From assembly GCF_000429045.1 (NCBI RefSeq), contig NZ_AUBC01000004.1:62001-126000 (forward strand): 64,000 nt of DNA. The letters run 5' to 3'. The translations under genes were made by a program, and so were the position numbers. The DNA is from Salinarimonas rosea DSM 21201. GTDB lineage: Bacteria; Pseudomonadota; Alphaproteobacteria; Rhizobiales; Beijerinckiaceae. Positions 55,579 to 64,000 of this stretch are shown here, one piece after another. The stretch's first letter is position 1, and every line of letters starts with the position of its first letter. Under the pieces are notes generated by a model that was given only the letters and a program-made list of their open reading frames with translations, ran no database searches and had not been told where the DNA came from.

Positions 55579-56628
55579 GTGCTCGATCTGACCGATGTCT
55601 CCCTCGCCTGGATCATCGGCGGCTTTCTCGCCAGCGCCGCCGTCATCGCTGTCGCCGGCACGCTGCTCGCCGCGCGCGCGGACGTCCTGGCCGACCGAAT
55701 CGGCTGGGGGGAGGCCCTCGTCGGCGCCGTGCTGCTCGGCGGCTCGACCTCGCTGCCGGGCATCCTCACCTCGGTCGTGGCGGCATGGGAGGGCTACCCG
55801 AGCCTCGCCATCGCCAACGCGGTGGGCGGGATCGCGGTGCAGACGGCGTTCCTGGCTGTGGCCGACCTGTTCTATCGGCGGGCTAACCTCGAGCACGCCG
55901 CCGCCTCCGCCGCGAACCTCTCGCAGGGCGCGCTCCTCGTCACGCTCCTCGCCGTGCCGATCGCGGCCGCCGCGGGACCGGACTGGACCTTGCTCGGCAT
56001 CCACCCCGCGACGCTCGTCATCCTGTTCGGCTACGCCTACGGCATCCGCCTCGTGAAGCTCGCCAAGGAGGAGCCGATGTGGTTCCCGCGCATGACGCGC
56101 GAGACCCAGAACCTCGACGAGGAAGCGGAACAGAGCGCGCAGTCCCAGGAGGGGCAGCGTCCGCTCGGGCGGCTGTGGGCGGAGTTCGGCGTCCTCGTCG
56201 CCTTCGTCGCGGCGGCCGGCTTCGGCGTCAGCCAGACCGGCATCGCCATCGCGGAGCGCACCGGCCTCGCCGAGACGGCGGTCGGCGGCCTGATGACGGC
56301 GGTCGCGACGTCGCTGCCCGAGCTCGTCACCTCGGTTGCCGCCGTGCGCCGGGGCGCGCTGACGCTCGCCGTCGGCGGCATCATCGGCGGCAACGCCTTC
56401 GACACGATCTTCCTCGCCTTCGCCGACGTCGCCCATCGCGACGGCTCGCTCTACCACCGGATGGCGCCCGCCGACACGTTCGTGATCGCCGCGACGATCG
56501 TCATGGTCGGCGTGCTGCTGATGGGGCTCGTGCGCCGTGAGAAGACCGGCCCGGGCGGCATCGGCTTCGAATCGGCGACGATCCTCGTCCTCTACGCCGT
56601 CTCGGCCGTGATCATGGCGCGCGCCTGA
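55579..56628 (+). CDS. Sodium/calcium exchanger family (CaCA) protein
   Basis: 349 residues from GTG at 55579, with GGAGG just upstream. About ten to eleven helices. The two inverted alpha-repeats carry the ion-binding pattern: GGSTSLPGILTSVVA and, in the second half, AVATSLPELVTSV with GGNAFDT. In repeat 1 the usual Glu is Gly/Ser (SLPGI), so the binding-site pair may differ from standard NCX. It has an acidic loop in the middle (NLDEEAEQSAQSQ). It probably exchanges Ca2+ or another cation. Confidence 0.83.
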   Translation: MLDLTDVSLAWIIGGFLASAAVIAVAGTLLAARADVLADRIGWGEALVGAVLLGGSTSLPGILTSVVAAWEGYPSLAIANAVGGIAVQTAFLAVADLFYRRANLEHAAASAANLSQGALLVTLLAVPIAAAAGPDWTLLGIHPATLVILFGYAYGIRLVKLAKEEPMWFPRMTRETQNLDEEAEQSAQSQEGQRPLGRLWAEFGVLVAFVAAAGFGVSQTGIAIAERTGLAETAVGGLMTAVATSLPELVTSVAAVRRGALTLAVGGIIGGNAFDTIFLAFADVAHRDGSLYHRMAPADTFVIAATIVMVGVLLMGLVRREKTGPGGIGFESATILVLYAVSAVIMARA

Positions 56629-56714
56629 CGGCGCGGCCGCGGAACATTAGCCGGGCGGTGCCTCTTGGTCCCGTGGATCTCGGCCCGGACGAGAGCTCAC
56701 GAGAGGACCCCGAC

Positions 56715-57008
56715 ATGCCCGACAGCGAGCACGACCGAGACCGCCCCGTCCCGGAGCAGGACCGCGACACGAGCCGGCTCGACCGCGCCCGCGCGCGGCG
56801 CGAGGCGGACGGCGAGACGAGCCTCGGCGACGAGGCCGTCGCCCACGCGCAGTCGATGCCCGACCACCGGGAGCCGGGCGCGACCGGCGAGGAGGCGCGC
56901 ACCGGGCGCGGGACGCCGACCGGCGCGGAGATCGTGCACGATTCGGCCGATGCCGCCGGGTCCGCAGCCCAGGTCGGCAAGCCGCTCGTGCCGCGCGGCG
57001 GGCGCTGA
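56715..57008 (+). CDS. Small disordered hydrophilic protein (97 aa)
   Basis: 97 residues with AGAGGA 7 bases before the ATG. Half of the residues are Asp, Glu, Arg or Gly (SEHDRDRPVPEQDRDTSRLD). No hydrophobic core is present. It looks intrinsically disordered, like stress-type hydrophilins, but I recognise no family. It sits 86 bp after the exchanger gene and might share its transcript. Confidence 0.6.
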   Translation: MPDSEHDRDRPVPEQDRDTSRLDRARARREADGETSLGDEAVAHAQSMPDHREPGATGEEARTGRGTPTGAEIVHDSADAAGSAAQVGKPLVPRGGR

Positions 57009-57158
57009 GGCGCGCGGGAGAGACTCTCTCTCCGGCGGCCGTGAACGCGAGACCATCCCTCTCGTGCCCGGGCCGCGAACGGCCTCCCTCTCCCGGTCGC
57101 GCGGCTAGCATGGGGCCATCTCCAGCGCCATGCCGCACGACCCGACGAGGAGGCTCCC

Positions 57159-58652
57159 ATGACCGCGCACGTCTCGCGCCCGGACCGTCATCCCGCGCTC
57201 GCCACGCTCGCCGACAAGCGCCTCGTGCGCGAGCTCTCCTACGTGAACGGCCGCTGGGTCGCCGGCGCGGCCGGGGAGGGCTTCGCCGTCACGGATCCCG
57301 CAGGCGGCGCCTGGCTCGGCTGGGTGACCGCCCTGGATGCCGAGGAGACCGGCTCCGCCGTCGCGGCGGCAAACGCCGCGCAGCCGGCCTGGGCCGCCCT
57401 CCTGCCCCGCGAGCGCGGCGATCGCCTGCGCGCCTGGCACCGCCTGATCCTCGAAGCGAAGGAGGACCTCGCCCTCCTGATGACGCTCGAGCAGGGCAAG
57501 CCGCTGGCCGAGGCGCGCGGCGAGATCGACTACGCCGCCTCCTTCGTCGACTGGTACGCGGCGGAGGGCGAGCGCATGGGCGCGGAGACGCTCGCGAGCC
57601 ACAAGCCCGACGCGCACACGATCGTCACGCGCGAGCCGGTCGGCGTCGTCGCGGTGGTGACACCCTGGAACTTCCCGGCGGCCATGCTCACCCGCAAGGC
57701 CGCCGCCGCCCTCGCCGCCGGCTGCACGATCGTGGCCCATCCCTCGCACCACGCGCCCTTCTCCGCGCTGGCGCTGGCGGAGCTCGCCGAGCGCGCGGGG
57801 CTTCCCGCCGGCGTCCTCAACGTGGTCACGGGCGACGCCGAGACCATCGTCGGCCGGCTCTCGGACGACGTGCGCGTCGACGCGCTGAGCTTCACGGGCT
57901 CGACCGAGATCGGCCGGCGCATCGCCGCGCGCTGCGCGCCGACGATGAAGTGCCTCGTGATGGAGCTCGGCGGCCACGCGCCGCTGATCGTCTTCGAGGA
58001 CGCCGACGTCGAGCGCGCGGTCGCGATCGCGATGGACGCGAAGTTCGCGACGTCCGGCCAGGACTGCCTCGCCGCCAACCGGATCTACGTGCACGAGACG
58101 CTCGAGGCGCGCTTCCTCGCCCGCTTCGCCGAGCGGATCGCCGCGCTCGTCGTCGGCCCGGGGCTCGAGCCGGGCGTCGAGATCGGCCCGATGATGCACG
58201 CCCGCGCCGTCGAGAAGATCGCCGCCCAGGTCGCCGACGCCCGCGCCCACGGCGCGCGCGTCCTCGTCGGAGGGACGCCGCACCCGCGCGGCGGCTGCTT
58301 CGTCGCGCCGACCCTCGTCGCGGACGTCCCCGACGACGCGCTGATCATGCGCGAGGAGACGTTCGGGCCGGTCGCCGCCGTGACCTCCTTCCGCGACGAG
58401 GCGGAGGTCGTCGCCCGGGCGAACGCGTCCGAGTACGGCCTCGTCGCCTACGTCGTCACCCGTGACGTCGGCCGGGCGCTGCGGGTGACGCGGGCGCTGC
58501 GGGCCGGCATGGTCGCGGTCAACCGCGTCTCGATCACCGGCGCGCCGATCCCCTTCGGCGGCGTCAGGCAGTCCGGGCTCGGCCGCGAGGGCGCCCGAGC
58601 GGGGCTCGAGGCCTTCACCGAGCTGAAATACGCCTGCATCGACCTCGGCTGA
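57159..58652 (+). CDS. Aldehyde dehydrogenase, succinate-semialdehyde-type
   Basis: 497 residues. ALDH core with Asn171 (TPWNFP), Glu269 (ELGGHAP) and Cys303 (SGQDCLAANR). The closest type is NAD(P)-dependent succinate-semialdehyde dehydrogenase (GabD). The cofactor Lys of the usual KP-S/A motif is His194 here (VAHPSHHAP), so cofactor use may differ. It is followed 44 bp later by an omega-transaminase gene, suggesting breakdown of an amino acid or polyamine such as GABA. Confidence 0.85.
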   Translation: MTAHVSRPDRHPALATLADKRLVRELSYVNGRWVAGAAGEGFAVTDPAGGAWLGWVTALDAEETGSAVAAANAAQPAWAALLPRERGDRLRAWHRLILEAKEDLALLMTLEQGKPLAEARGEIDYAASFVDWYAAEGERMGAETLASHKPDAHTIVTREPVGVVAVVTPWNFPAAMLTRKAAAALAAGCTIVAHPSHHAPFSALALAELAERAGLPAGVLNVVTGDAETIVGRLSDDVRVDALSFTGSTEIGRRIAARCAPTMKCLVMELGGHAPLIVFEDADVERAVAIAMDAKFATSGQDCLAANRIYVHETLEARFLARFAERIAALVVGPGLEPGVEIGPMMHARAVEKIAAQVADARAHGARVLVGGTPHPRGGCFVAPTLVADVPDDALIMREETFGPVAAVTSFRDEAEVVARANASEYGLVAYVVTRDVGRALRVTRALRAGMVAVNRVSITGAPIPFGGVRQSGLGREGARAGLEAFTELKYACIDLG

Positions 58653-58696
58653 CGAGCCGCCGCGCGCACGACGATCATCGCTTCAGGAGACCCCCC

Positions 58697-60070
58697 ATGA
58701 ACGCCCACGACAACCAGCTCGCCGCCTGGGACCGCGACCACTTCTTCCATCCCTCGACGCACATGGGCCAGCACGCCCGCGGCGAGAGCCCGAACCGCAT
58801 CGTCGTGGGCGGCGAGGGCTGCACCATCGTCGACCGCGACGGCAGGCGCTCGCTCGACGCCTTCGCCGGCCTCTATTGCGTCAACGTCGGCTACGGCCGC
58901 ACCGAGATCGCCGAGGCGATCTCCCGCCAGGCGCACGAGCTCGCCTACTACCACGCCTATGTCGGCCACGGCTCGGAAGCCGCGATCCGGCTCGCCAAGA
59001 TGATCGTCGAGCGCGCGCCGGCGCACATGAGCCGGGTCTATTTCGGCCTGTCGGGCTCCGACGCGAACGAGACCAACATCAAGCTCGTCTGGTACTACAA
59101 CAACGTCCGCGGCCGGCCGCAGAAGAAGAAGATCGTCTCGCGCTGGCGCGGCTACCACGGCTCGGGGGTGATGACCGGCTCGCTGACGGGCCTCGATCTC
59201 TTCCACAAGGCCTTCGACCTGCCGATGGCGCCGATCCTGCACACGCAGGCCCCCTACTTCTTCCGGCGGCCGGACCTCGCGATGACCGAGGAGGACTTCT
59301 CCGACTTCTGCGCCGCCGAGCTCGAGGCGCTGATCGAGCGCGAGGGGCCCGAGACGATCGCCGCCTTCATCGGCGAGCCGCTGCTCGGCACCGGCGGCAT
59401 CGTGCCCCCGCCGAAGGGCTACTGGGAGAAGATCGGGCCGATCCTCCAGCGTCACGACATCCTGCTCATCGCGGACGAGGTGGTGACCGGGTTCGGGCGG
59501 CTCGGGACGATGTTCGGCTCCGAGCACTACGGCATGCGGCCGGACCTGATCACCATCGCCAAGGGCCTCACCTCCGCCTACGCGCCGCTCTCGGGCTCGA
59601 TCGTCGGGCAGGAGATGTGGGACGTCCTCGTGCAGGGCTCGGACGCGATGGGGCCGATCGGCCACGGCTGGACCTATTCCGCCCATCCGCTCTGCGCCGC
59701 CGCGGGCGTGGCGAACCTCGCGCTCATCGACGAGCTCGGCCTCGTCGAGAACGCGCGCACCGTGGGCGCGCATTTCCGCGGCGCGCTCGCCGAGGCGCTC
59801 TCGGGGCACGCCAAGGTGGGCGAGGTGCGCGGCGACGGGCTGCTGGCAGCGGTGGAATTCGTCGCGGACAAGGAGCGCCGCGCCTTCTTCGACCCGCAGG
59901 CGAAGGTCGGTGCCCAGGTCGCCGCCGCCCTCGCGGCGCGCGGCGTGATCGCCCGCGCCATGCCGCAGGGCGACATCCTCGGCTTCGCCCCGCCGCTGTG
60001 CCTCACTCGCGAGGAGGCCGACACGATCGTGGCGGCGACGGCGGGCGCCGTACGCGAGGTGCTGGGCTGA
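58697..60070 (+). CDS. Class III omega-aminotransferase (SpuC/GABA-pyruvate type)
   Basis: 457 residues. PLP fold type I: FGLSGSDANETNIKLV, RYHGSG-like RGYHGSGVMTGS, LLIADEVVTGFGRLGTMF and PLP Lys289 (ITIAKGLTSAY). It moves an amino group from GABA, putrescine or a similar omega-amine to pyruvate. Together with the adjacent aldehyde dehydrogenase it forms a two-step catabolic unit. Substrate uncertain. It converges with mrcA. Confidence 0.88.
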   Translation: MNAHDNQLAAWDRDHFFHPSTHMGQHARGESPNRIVVGGEGCTIVDRDGRRSLDAFAGLYCVNVGYGRTEIAEAISRQAHELAYYHAYVGHGSEAAIRLAKMIVERAPAHMSRVYFGLSGSDANETNIKLVWYYNNVRGRPQKKKIVSRWRGYHGSGVMTGSLTGLDLFHKAFDLPMAPILHTQAPYFFRRPDLAMTEEDFSDFCAAELEALIEREGPETIAAFIGEPLLGTGGIVPPPKGYWEKIGPILQRHDILLIADEVVTGFGRLGTMFGSEHYGMRPDLITIAKGLTSAYAPLSGSIVGQEMWDVLVQGSDAMGPIGHGWTYSAHPLCAAAGVANLALIDELGLVENARTVGAHFRGALAEALSGHAKVGEVRGDGLLAAVEFVADKERRAFFDPQAKVGAQVAAALAARGVIARAMPQGDILGFAPPLCLTREEADTIVAATAGAVREVLG

Positions 60071-60088
60071 GCCCGCCGATCGGCGGGC
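60071..60088. terminator. Perfect 18-bp palindrome between convergent stops
   Basis: GCCCGCCGATCGGCGGGC is perfectly self-complementary and fills the 19 bases between the omega-transaminase stop (60070) and the mrcA stop (60090). It has no T-run, but its position suggests a shared bidirectional terminator stem. Confidence 0.5.
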
Positions 60089-60089
60089 G

Positions 60090-62525
60090 TCAGTAGAGCC
60101 CGCCGGTCCCCCCGCCGATCGCCTGGAGCGCGTCCGGCGGCACGAGCGTGCCGTCGCCGCCGTCCGGGCCGTAGCCGACGATGGCGTAGTTGTCCGGCGG
60201 CGCGGTACCCGGCTTGAAGGCCTCGAGGATGACGTTGCCCTCGCCCGCGCCGGCGCGCAGCCCGCTTCCGGCATTCACCGGGATGAGCTTGATGCCGGGC
60301 GGCACACGGAACGGCGTCGCCGGCTCGTCGGCGAGCGCCATCTCCATGAAGTCGCCGAAGATCGGCGCCGCGTATCCGCCGCCGGTCACGCCGCGGCCGA
60401 GCGGGCGCGGCTGATCGAAGCCGATGTAGACGCCCACGGCGAGATCCGGGGAGAAGCCGACGAACCACACGTCCTTCGCCTCGTTCGTCGTCCCGGTCTT
60501 GCCCGCGAGCGGCTTGCCGACGCGCCTCAGCGAGGTCGCCGTGCCGCGTTCCACCACGCCCTCCAGCATCGAGGTGATCTGGTAGGCGGTGAGCGGGTCG
60601 AGCACCTGCTCGCGATCGTCGACGAGCTGCGGCTCGTCCTGGCCCTGCCAGCCCTGCGCCTCACAGCCGACGCAGTCGCGCGTGTCGTGACGGAAGATCG
60701 TCTCGCCCTGCCGGTCCTGGATGCGGTCGATCAGCGTCGGGCGGATGCGCTTGCCGCCGTTCACGAACATCGAGTAGCCGGTGACCATGCGCAGCACCGT
60801 GGTCTCGCCGGCGCCGAGCGACATCGAGAGCACGGGCAGCATGTCGTCGACGACGCCGAAGCGGCGCGCGTACTCGACGACGAGGGGCATGCCCACGTCC
60901 TGCGCGAGCCGCACCGTCATCAGGTTCTTCGAGCGCTCGATGCCGTAGCGCAGGGTGCGCGGGCCGGCGGGGCGGCCGTCGTAGTTCGTCGGGGACCACA
61001 CCTCGGCGCCGGCGGCCTGGATCGTGATGGGCTCGTCGAGCACGATCGAGGACGGCGTGTAGCCGTTGTCGAGCGCCGCCGCGTAGACGAAGGGCTTGAA
61101 CGAGGAGCCCGGCTGGCGCAGCGCCTGGGTCGCGCGGTTGAACTCGCTCTGGTCGTAGGAGAAGCCGCCGACCATCGCCTTCACGCGCCCGGTGTGCGGG
61201 TCCATCGCGACGATCGCGCCGGAGACCTGGGGCACCTGGCGCAGGCGGTAGTCGCCCGCCCCCTGGCGCTCCACGTAGACGACGTCGCCGACGTCGAGCG
61301 CGCCGTCCACCGATTGCCCGGTCCAGCGCGCCCCCTCGGCATTCAGCGTCCCCGTGGTCCGCGCGGGGTCGACAGCGCCGGCGATGTCGACCTCCGGCCG
61401 CAGGCCGACCGTGGCGCGGCCGTCGCCGATCTCCAGCACGACGGCGAGCTCCCAGGGCTGCACGTCGGCGAGCGGGCGCACGCCGGCGAGCGCCACGCCC
61501 CAGTCCGCCGCCGCCGCGAGATCGAGCGTCTCGACCGGCCCGCGCCAGCCACCGCGCTCCTCGTCGTAGCGCACGAGGCCGTCGATGAGCGCCTTGCGCG
61601 CCATCGCCTGCATCTGCGGGTCGAGGGTGGTACGGATCGACAGGCCGCCCTCGTAGAGCGCCTCGTCGCCGTAGCGCGAGGCGATCTGGCGCCGCGCCTC
61701 CTCGACGAAATAGCCCGCGCCGAGCAGGTTCGGCGAGATCCGGCGCGTCGTCACCTCGAGCGGCTCGGCCTTCGCCGCATCGGCCTCGGCCTGCGTGACG
61801 AAGCCGTTGTCGAGCATGCGGTCGATCACCCAGTTGCGCCGGCCGATCGCGGCGTCGCGCTGGCGGAACGGGTGGTAGTTGTTGGGCGCCTTCGGCAGCG
61901 CCGCGAGGTAGGCCGATTCGGCGAGCGTGAGCTCGTGCACGGACTTGTCGAAATAGTCGAGCGCGGCCGCCGCGACGCCGTGCAGGTTGCGCCCCGGGAC
62001 GATGGTGCCGAGGAAGATCTCGTTGAGGTAGAGCTCGAGGATCTGGTCCTTGGTGAACGCCGCCTCCATCCTGAGCGCGATCAGCGCCTCGCGGATCTTG
62101 CGCTCGTAGGTCTGCTCGCTCGAGAGCAGGAAGTTCTTGGCCACCTGCTGGGTGATGGTCGAGGCGCCCTGGGTCGTGCCGGTGCTGAGGTTCGTCACCA
62201 CGGCGCGGGCGATGCCCTCCGGGTCGATGCCCAGATGCGTGTAGAAATTCTTGTCCTCGGCCGACAGGAAGGCGTTGATCAGCTGGCGCGGGATCGTGCC
62301 GATCGGCAGGTAGAGCCGGCGCTCGTTGGCGTATTCCGCGACGAGCGTGCCGTCCGCGGCGTGGACGCGGCTCATGACGGCGGGCTCGTACTGCGCGAGC
62401 TGGGCGTGGTCCGGCAGGTCGCTCGAGAAGTGCAGGTAGCCGACGGCGAGCGCGGCCGCGCCGACCAGGAACGCGACGAAGCCCGCGCTGAACAGGACGC
62501 CGAAGAATCGCAGGACGATGCGCAT
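60090..62525 (-). CDS. mrcA: Penicillin-binding protein 1A (bifunctional)
   Basis: 811 residues. A short cytoplasmic start, one membrane helix (about 8-30), a glycosyltransferase domain with catalytic Glu90 (SAEDKNFYTHLG) and an OB-like insert, then a transpeptidase domain with Ser474-S-F-Lys477 (PGSSFKPF), SRN-like segment and KTGTTNEAKD. It polymerises and cross-links peptidoglycan. It follows amiC by 130 bp on the same strand; the pair is conserved in alphaproteobacteria. Confidence 0.95.
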   Translation of the reverse strand: MRIVLRFFGVLFSAGFVAFLVGAAALAVGYLHFSSDLPDHAQLAQYEPAVMSRVHAADGTLVAEYANERRLYLPIGTIPRQLINAFLSAEDKNFYTHLGIDPEGIARAVVTNLSTGTTQGASTITQQVAKNFLLSSEQTYERKIREALIALRMEAAFTKDQILELYLNEIFLGTIVPGRNLHGVAAAALDYFDKSVHELTLAESAYLAALPKAPNNYHPFRQRDAAIGRRNWVIDRMLDNGFVTQAEADAAKAEPLEVTTRRISPNLLGAGYFVEEARRQIASRYGDEALYEGGLSIRTTLDPQMQAMARKALIDGLVRYDEERGGWRGPVETLDLAAAADWGVALAGVRPLADVQPWELAVVLEIGDGRATVGLRPEVDIAGAVDPARTTGTLNAEGARWTGQSVDGALDVGDVVYVERQGAGDYRLRQVPQVSGAIVAMDPHTGRVKAMVGGFSYDQSEFNRATQALRQPGSSFKPFVYAAALDNGYTPSSIVLDEPITIQAAGAEVWSPTNYDGRPAGPRTLRYGIERSKNLMTVRLAQDVGMPLVVEYARRFGVVDDMLPVLSMSLGAGETTVLRMVTGYSMFVNGGKRIRPTLIDRIQDRQGETIFRHDTRDCVGCEAQGWQGQDEPQLVDDREQVLDPLTAYQITSMLEGVVERGTATSLRRVGKPLAGKTGTTNEAKDVWFVGFSPDLAVGVYIGFDQPRPLGRGVTGGGYAAPIFGDFMEMALADEPATPFRVPPGIKLIPVNAGSGLRAGAGEGNVILEAFKPGTAPPDNYAIVGYGPDGGDGTLVPPDALQAIGGGTGGLY

Positions 62526-62655
62526 GCAGGATCCGATCCGTCAGGGCCCGCGCCGCAGGACGCGCCGGCCGATCTCGCGAAGACTACCCCATCGGGCCGC
62601 GCGGCGGAATCGCCGCGGCCACGCGCCTTCGATCGCGGCCCGAAAGACCAGCGAT

Positions 62656-63972
62656 CTATGGTGAAACTGCGGCGGCATCGGCCCTGTCGCCCAGTCGCGG
62701 CGCGAAGAACCGGTCGATCGACGCGGTCATCGCGGCCGTGGCGCGATCCTTCCACTCCTGCGAGGTGAGCAGCGCGATGTCGCTCCGGCTCGACAGATAG
62801 CCGAGCTCGACGAGGACGGACGGCACGTCGTGGGCGCGCAGCACGACGAAGCCCGCCTGCCGGTGCGGGTTCTTGTTGAGGCGCGCCACGCCGTCCATAC
62901 CGTCGACGAGCGTCGTCGCGAAGACGTGCGAGTAGCCCCGCGTCTCGCGCGCGGCGAGATCGCGCAGGATGTCGGCGACCTCGTCGCGCGCCTCCTGCGT
63001 CTCGAACCCCGCCAGCGCGTCGGCGCTGTTCTCGCGAGCGGCCAGGGTCGCCGATTCGCGGTCGGAGGCCTCGTCGGAATTGGTGTAGACGGTGAGCCCG
63101 CTGACCTGCGGGGCAGACGAGATCGAATCGGCGTGGATCGAGACGAACAGGTCGGCCTGCGCGCGCCGGGCGAAGCCGACGCGCTCGGTCAGCGGCACGA
63201 ACACGTCCGTCTCGCGGGTCATCAGCACGCGGAAGCGCCCGCTCTCGGCGAGGCGCTCGCGCAGGCGGATGGCGAAGGCGAGCACGATGTCCGCCTCCTC
63301 GACGCCGCCGGCGGCGATCGCGCCCGGATCGATGCCGCCGTGCCCGGGGTCGATCACGATCGTGGGGCGCGCGTCGGCGGGCGCCGGCTCCGGCGCGATG
63401 GCGGGGCGCAGCGACGCCATGCGGAACGCGTCCGCGTCGGTGGCGACGCGCGCCGCGAAGGCGTCCGTACGGACCGCGGCGAGGGTGAGGGTGAGGAGGT
63501 GGGCGCCGTCGTCACGCGCCGACACCGTTACGTCCGTGACCGTCGCGGGGCCGGCGAGCGCGATCACCACCCGCGCGCGGTCCGGCGCGAAGAGGCCCCA
63601 GCGCATGGATGCGACGAGCCCGCCGGCGCGCGCGCCCTCCTCCGCCGGGATCTGGAAGTTCACCCTCGGCAGGTCGACGACGATGCGCTCGGGCCGGTCG
63701 ATGGCGAAGACCCGCGGCTCGACGGGGGCGCTCAGCGTGAAGACGAGGAGGGTCTCGGCACCGGCGTCCTCGATCGCGGCGGCGATGGCGACGACGTCCG
63801 CCGCGCGGGCGGAGACGGGCGCGAGGACGGCGGCACAGAACGCGAGGACGGCGAGGACGACCATGGGGAGGATCGCGGGGACGCAGGCCGCCGCGCGCAC
63901 GCCGGAGGCCCGCGGCTCGCGGAAAGCCCCGGCGCTCGTGCAGACCCGTGCTCCCGGCCGCGCCACGCGCAT
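62656..63972 (-). CDS. amiC: N-acetylmuramoyl-L-alanine amidase with AMIN domain
   Basis: 438 residues from ATG 63972 (GGGAG 6 bases upstream). An N-terminal signal region (hydrophobic stretch about 33-57) is followed by an AMIN domain (about 60-165), which targets septal peptidoglycan. The Amidase_3 zinc enzyme follows: His in DPGHGGIDPGA, Glu in GGVEEAD, His in SIHADS and Glu in VLVELGYLS. It splits septal wall at division. The catalytic domain carries an insert near ENSADALAGFETQEA that may be a regulatory helix, as in EnvC-controlled amidases. Confidence 0.94.
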   Translation of the reverse strand: MRVARPGARVCTSAGAFREPRASGVRAAACVPAILPMVVLAVLAFCAAVLAPVSARAADVVAIAAAIEDAGAETLLVFTLSAPVEPRVFAIDRPERIVVDLPRVNFQIPAEEGARAGGLVASMRWGLFAPDRARVVIALAGPATVTDVTVSARDDGAHLLTLTLAAVRTDAFAARVATDADAFRMASLRPAIAPEPAPADARPTIVIDPGHGGIDPGAIAAGGVEEADIVLAFAIRLRERLAESGRFRVLMTRETDVFVPLTERVGFARRAQADLFVSIHADSISSAPQVSGLTVYTNSDEASDRESATLAARENSADALAGFETQEARDEVADILRDLAARETRGYSHVFATTLVDGMDGVARLNKNPHRQAGFVVLRAHDVPSVLVELGYLSSRSDIALLTSQEWKDRATAAMTASIDRFFAPRLGDRADAAAVSP

Positions 63973-64000
63973 CGCCTTCTCCCAGGATTGGACGCGCCGC

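Noticed and set aside
1-64000. CRISPR array, insertion sequence, prophage or toxin-antitoxin system
   Set aside because: No spaced direct-repeat array, transposase, integrase, phage structural gene or toxin-antitoxin pair was recognised on either strand.

Overview
The window is a chromosomal segment of a high-G+C (roughly 70%+ by eye) alphaproteobacterium. The order ntrY-ntrX-hfq-hflX, the run lepB-rnc-era-recO-parC, pyrB followed by a dihydroorotase-like gene, plsY and dprA, a divergent nth/DUF2244 pair, an amiC-mrcA pair and a betI-regulated choline module are all typical of Hyphomicrobiales (Rhizobiales). Methylobacteriaceae/Salinarimonadaceae-type bacteria fit best, but that placement is inference. 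I see no insertion sequence, prophage, CRISPR array or rRNA. One tRNA-Leu(UAA) is present. Genes are tightly packed, many with 4-bp stop/start overlaps, so most of the window is core genome.

Layout. 1-9101, all minus strand: start of pdhA, an FtsB/DivIC-like gene, hflX, hfq, the NtrYX nitrogen two-component pair, rlmE, an exopolyphosphatase and a CheY-like receiver. 9228-19749: a small cytochrome c, a possible CtrA-controlled small ORF, a lipid kinase, an AlaC-like aminotransferase, a lipoprotein, PHA synthase (phaC), a MarR regulator with its own palindrome, an Asp-box repeat protein, a small membrane protein, and a divergent manganese catalase / cyclopropane-fatty-acid synthase pair. 19874-27142 is the osmoprotection block: a choline ABC transporter (choX-choW-choV) reading left, divergent from betI-betB-betA reading right, around a BetI-like operator. 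Imported choline is oxidised by BetA and BetB to glycine betaine.

27145-31448 is a mixed accessory stretch (methyltransferase, serine hydrolase, CAP-domain lipoprotein, flavoprotein, BLUF blue-light sensor). 31580-41547 (minus) holds parC, recO, era, rnc, lepB, acpS, protease II, a CYTH-like protein and an XRE-type DNA-binding protein. A compositionally odd ~500-bp stretch ends at tRNA-Leu. 42335-49231 holds an L,D-transpeptidase and extensin-like pair, mgtC, a GNAT protein, two tandem DUF1330 genes, pyrF-nth, DUF2244 and an acyltransferase. 49589-54034 is a pyrimidine/phospholipid/DNA-uptake operon (pyrB, a DUF4406 gene, an apparently non-catalytic pyrC homologue, plsY, dprA). 54096-63972 holds two transporters, a disordered small protein, an aldehyde dehydrogenase plus omega-transaminase pair, and the cell-wall genes mrcA and amiC.

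No wholly new system is evident. The points most worth following are the dihydroorotase homologue lacking its metal and substrate ligands, the 33-bp palindrome in the choX leader beside the BetI box, a consensus CtrA box in front of a 67-codon ORF, a stand-alone BLUF protein, a 39-residue membrane protein, and the atypical DNA next to tRNA-Leu.
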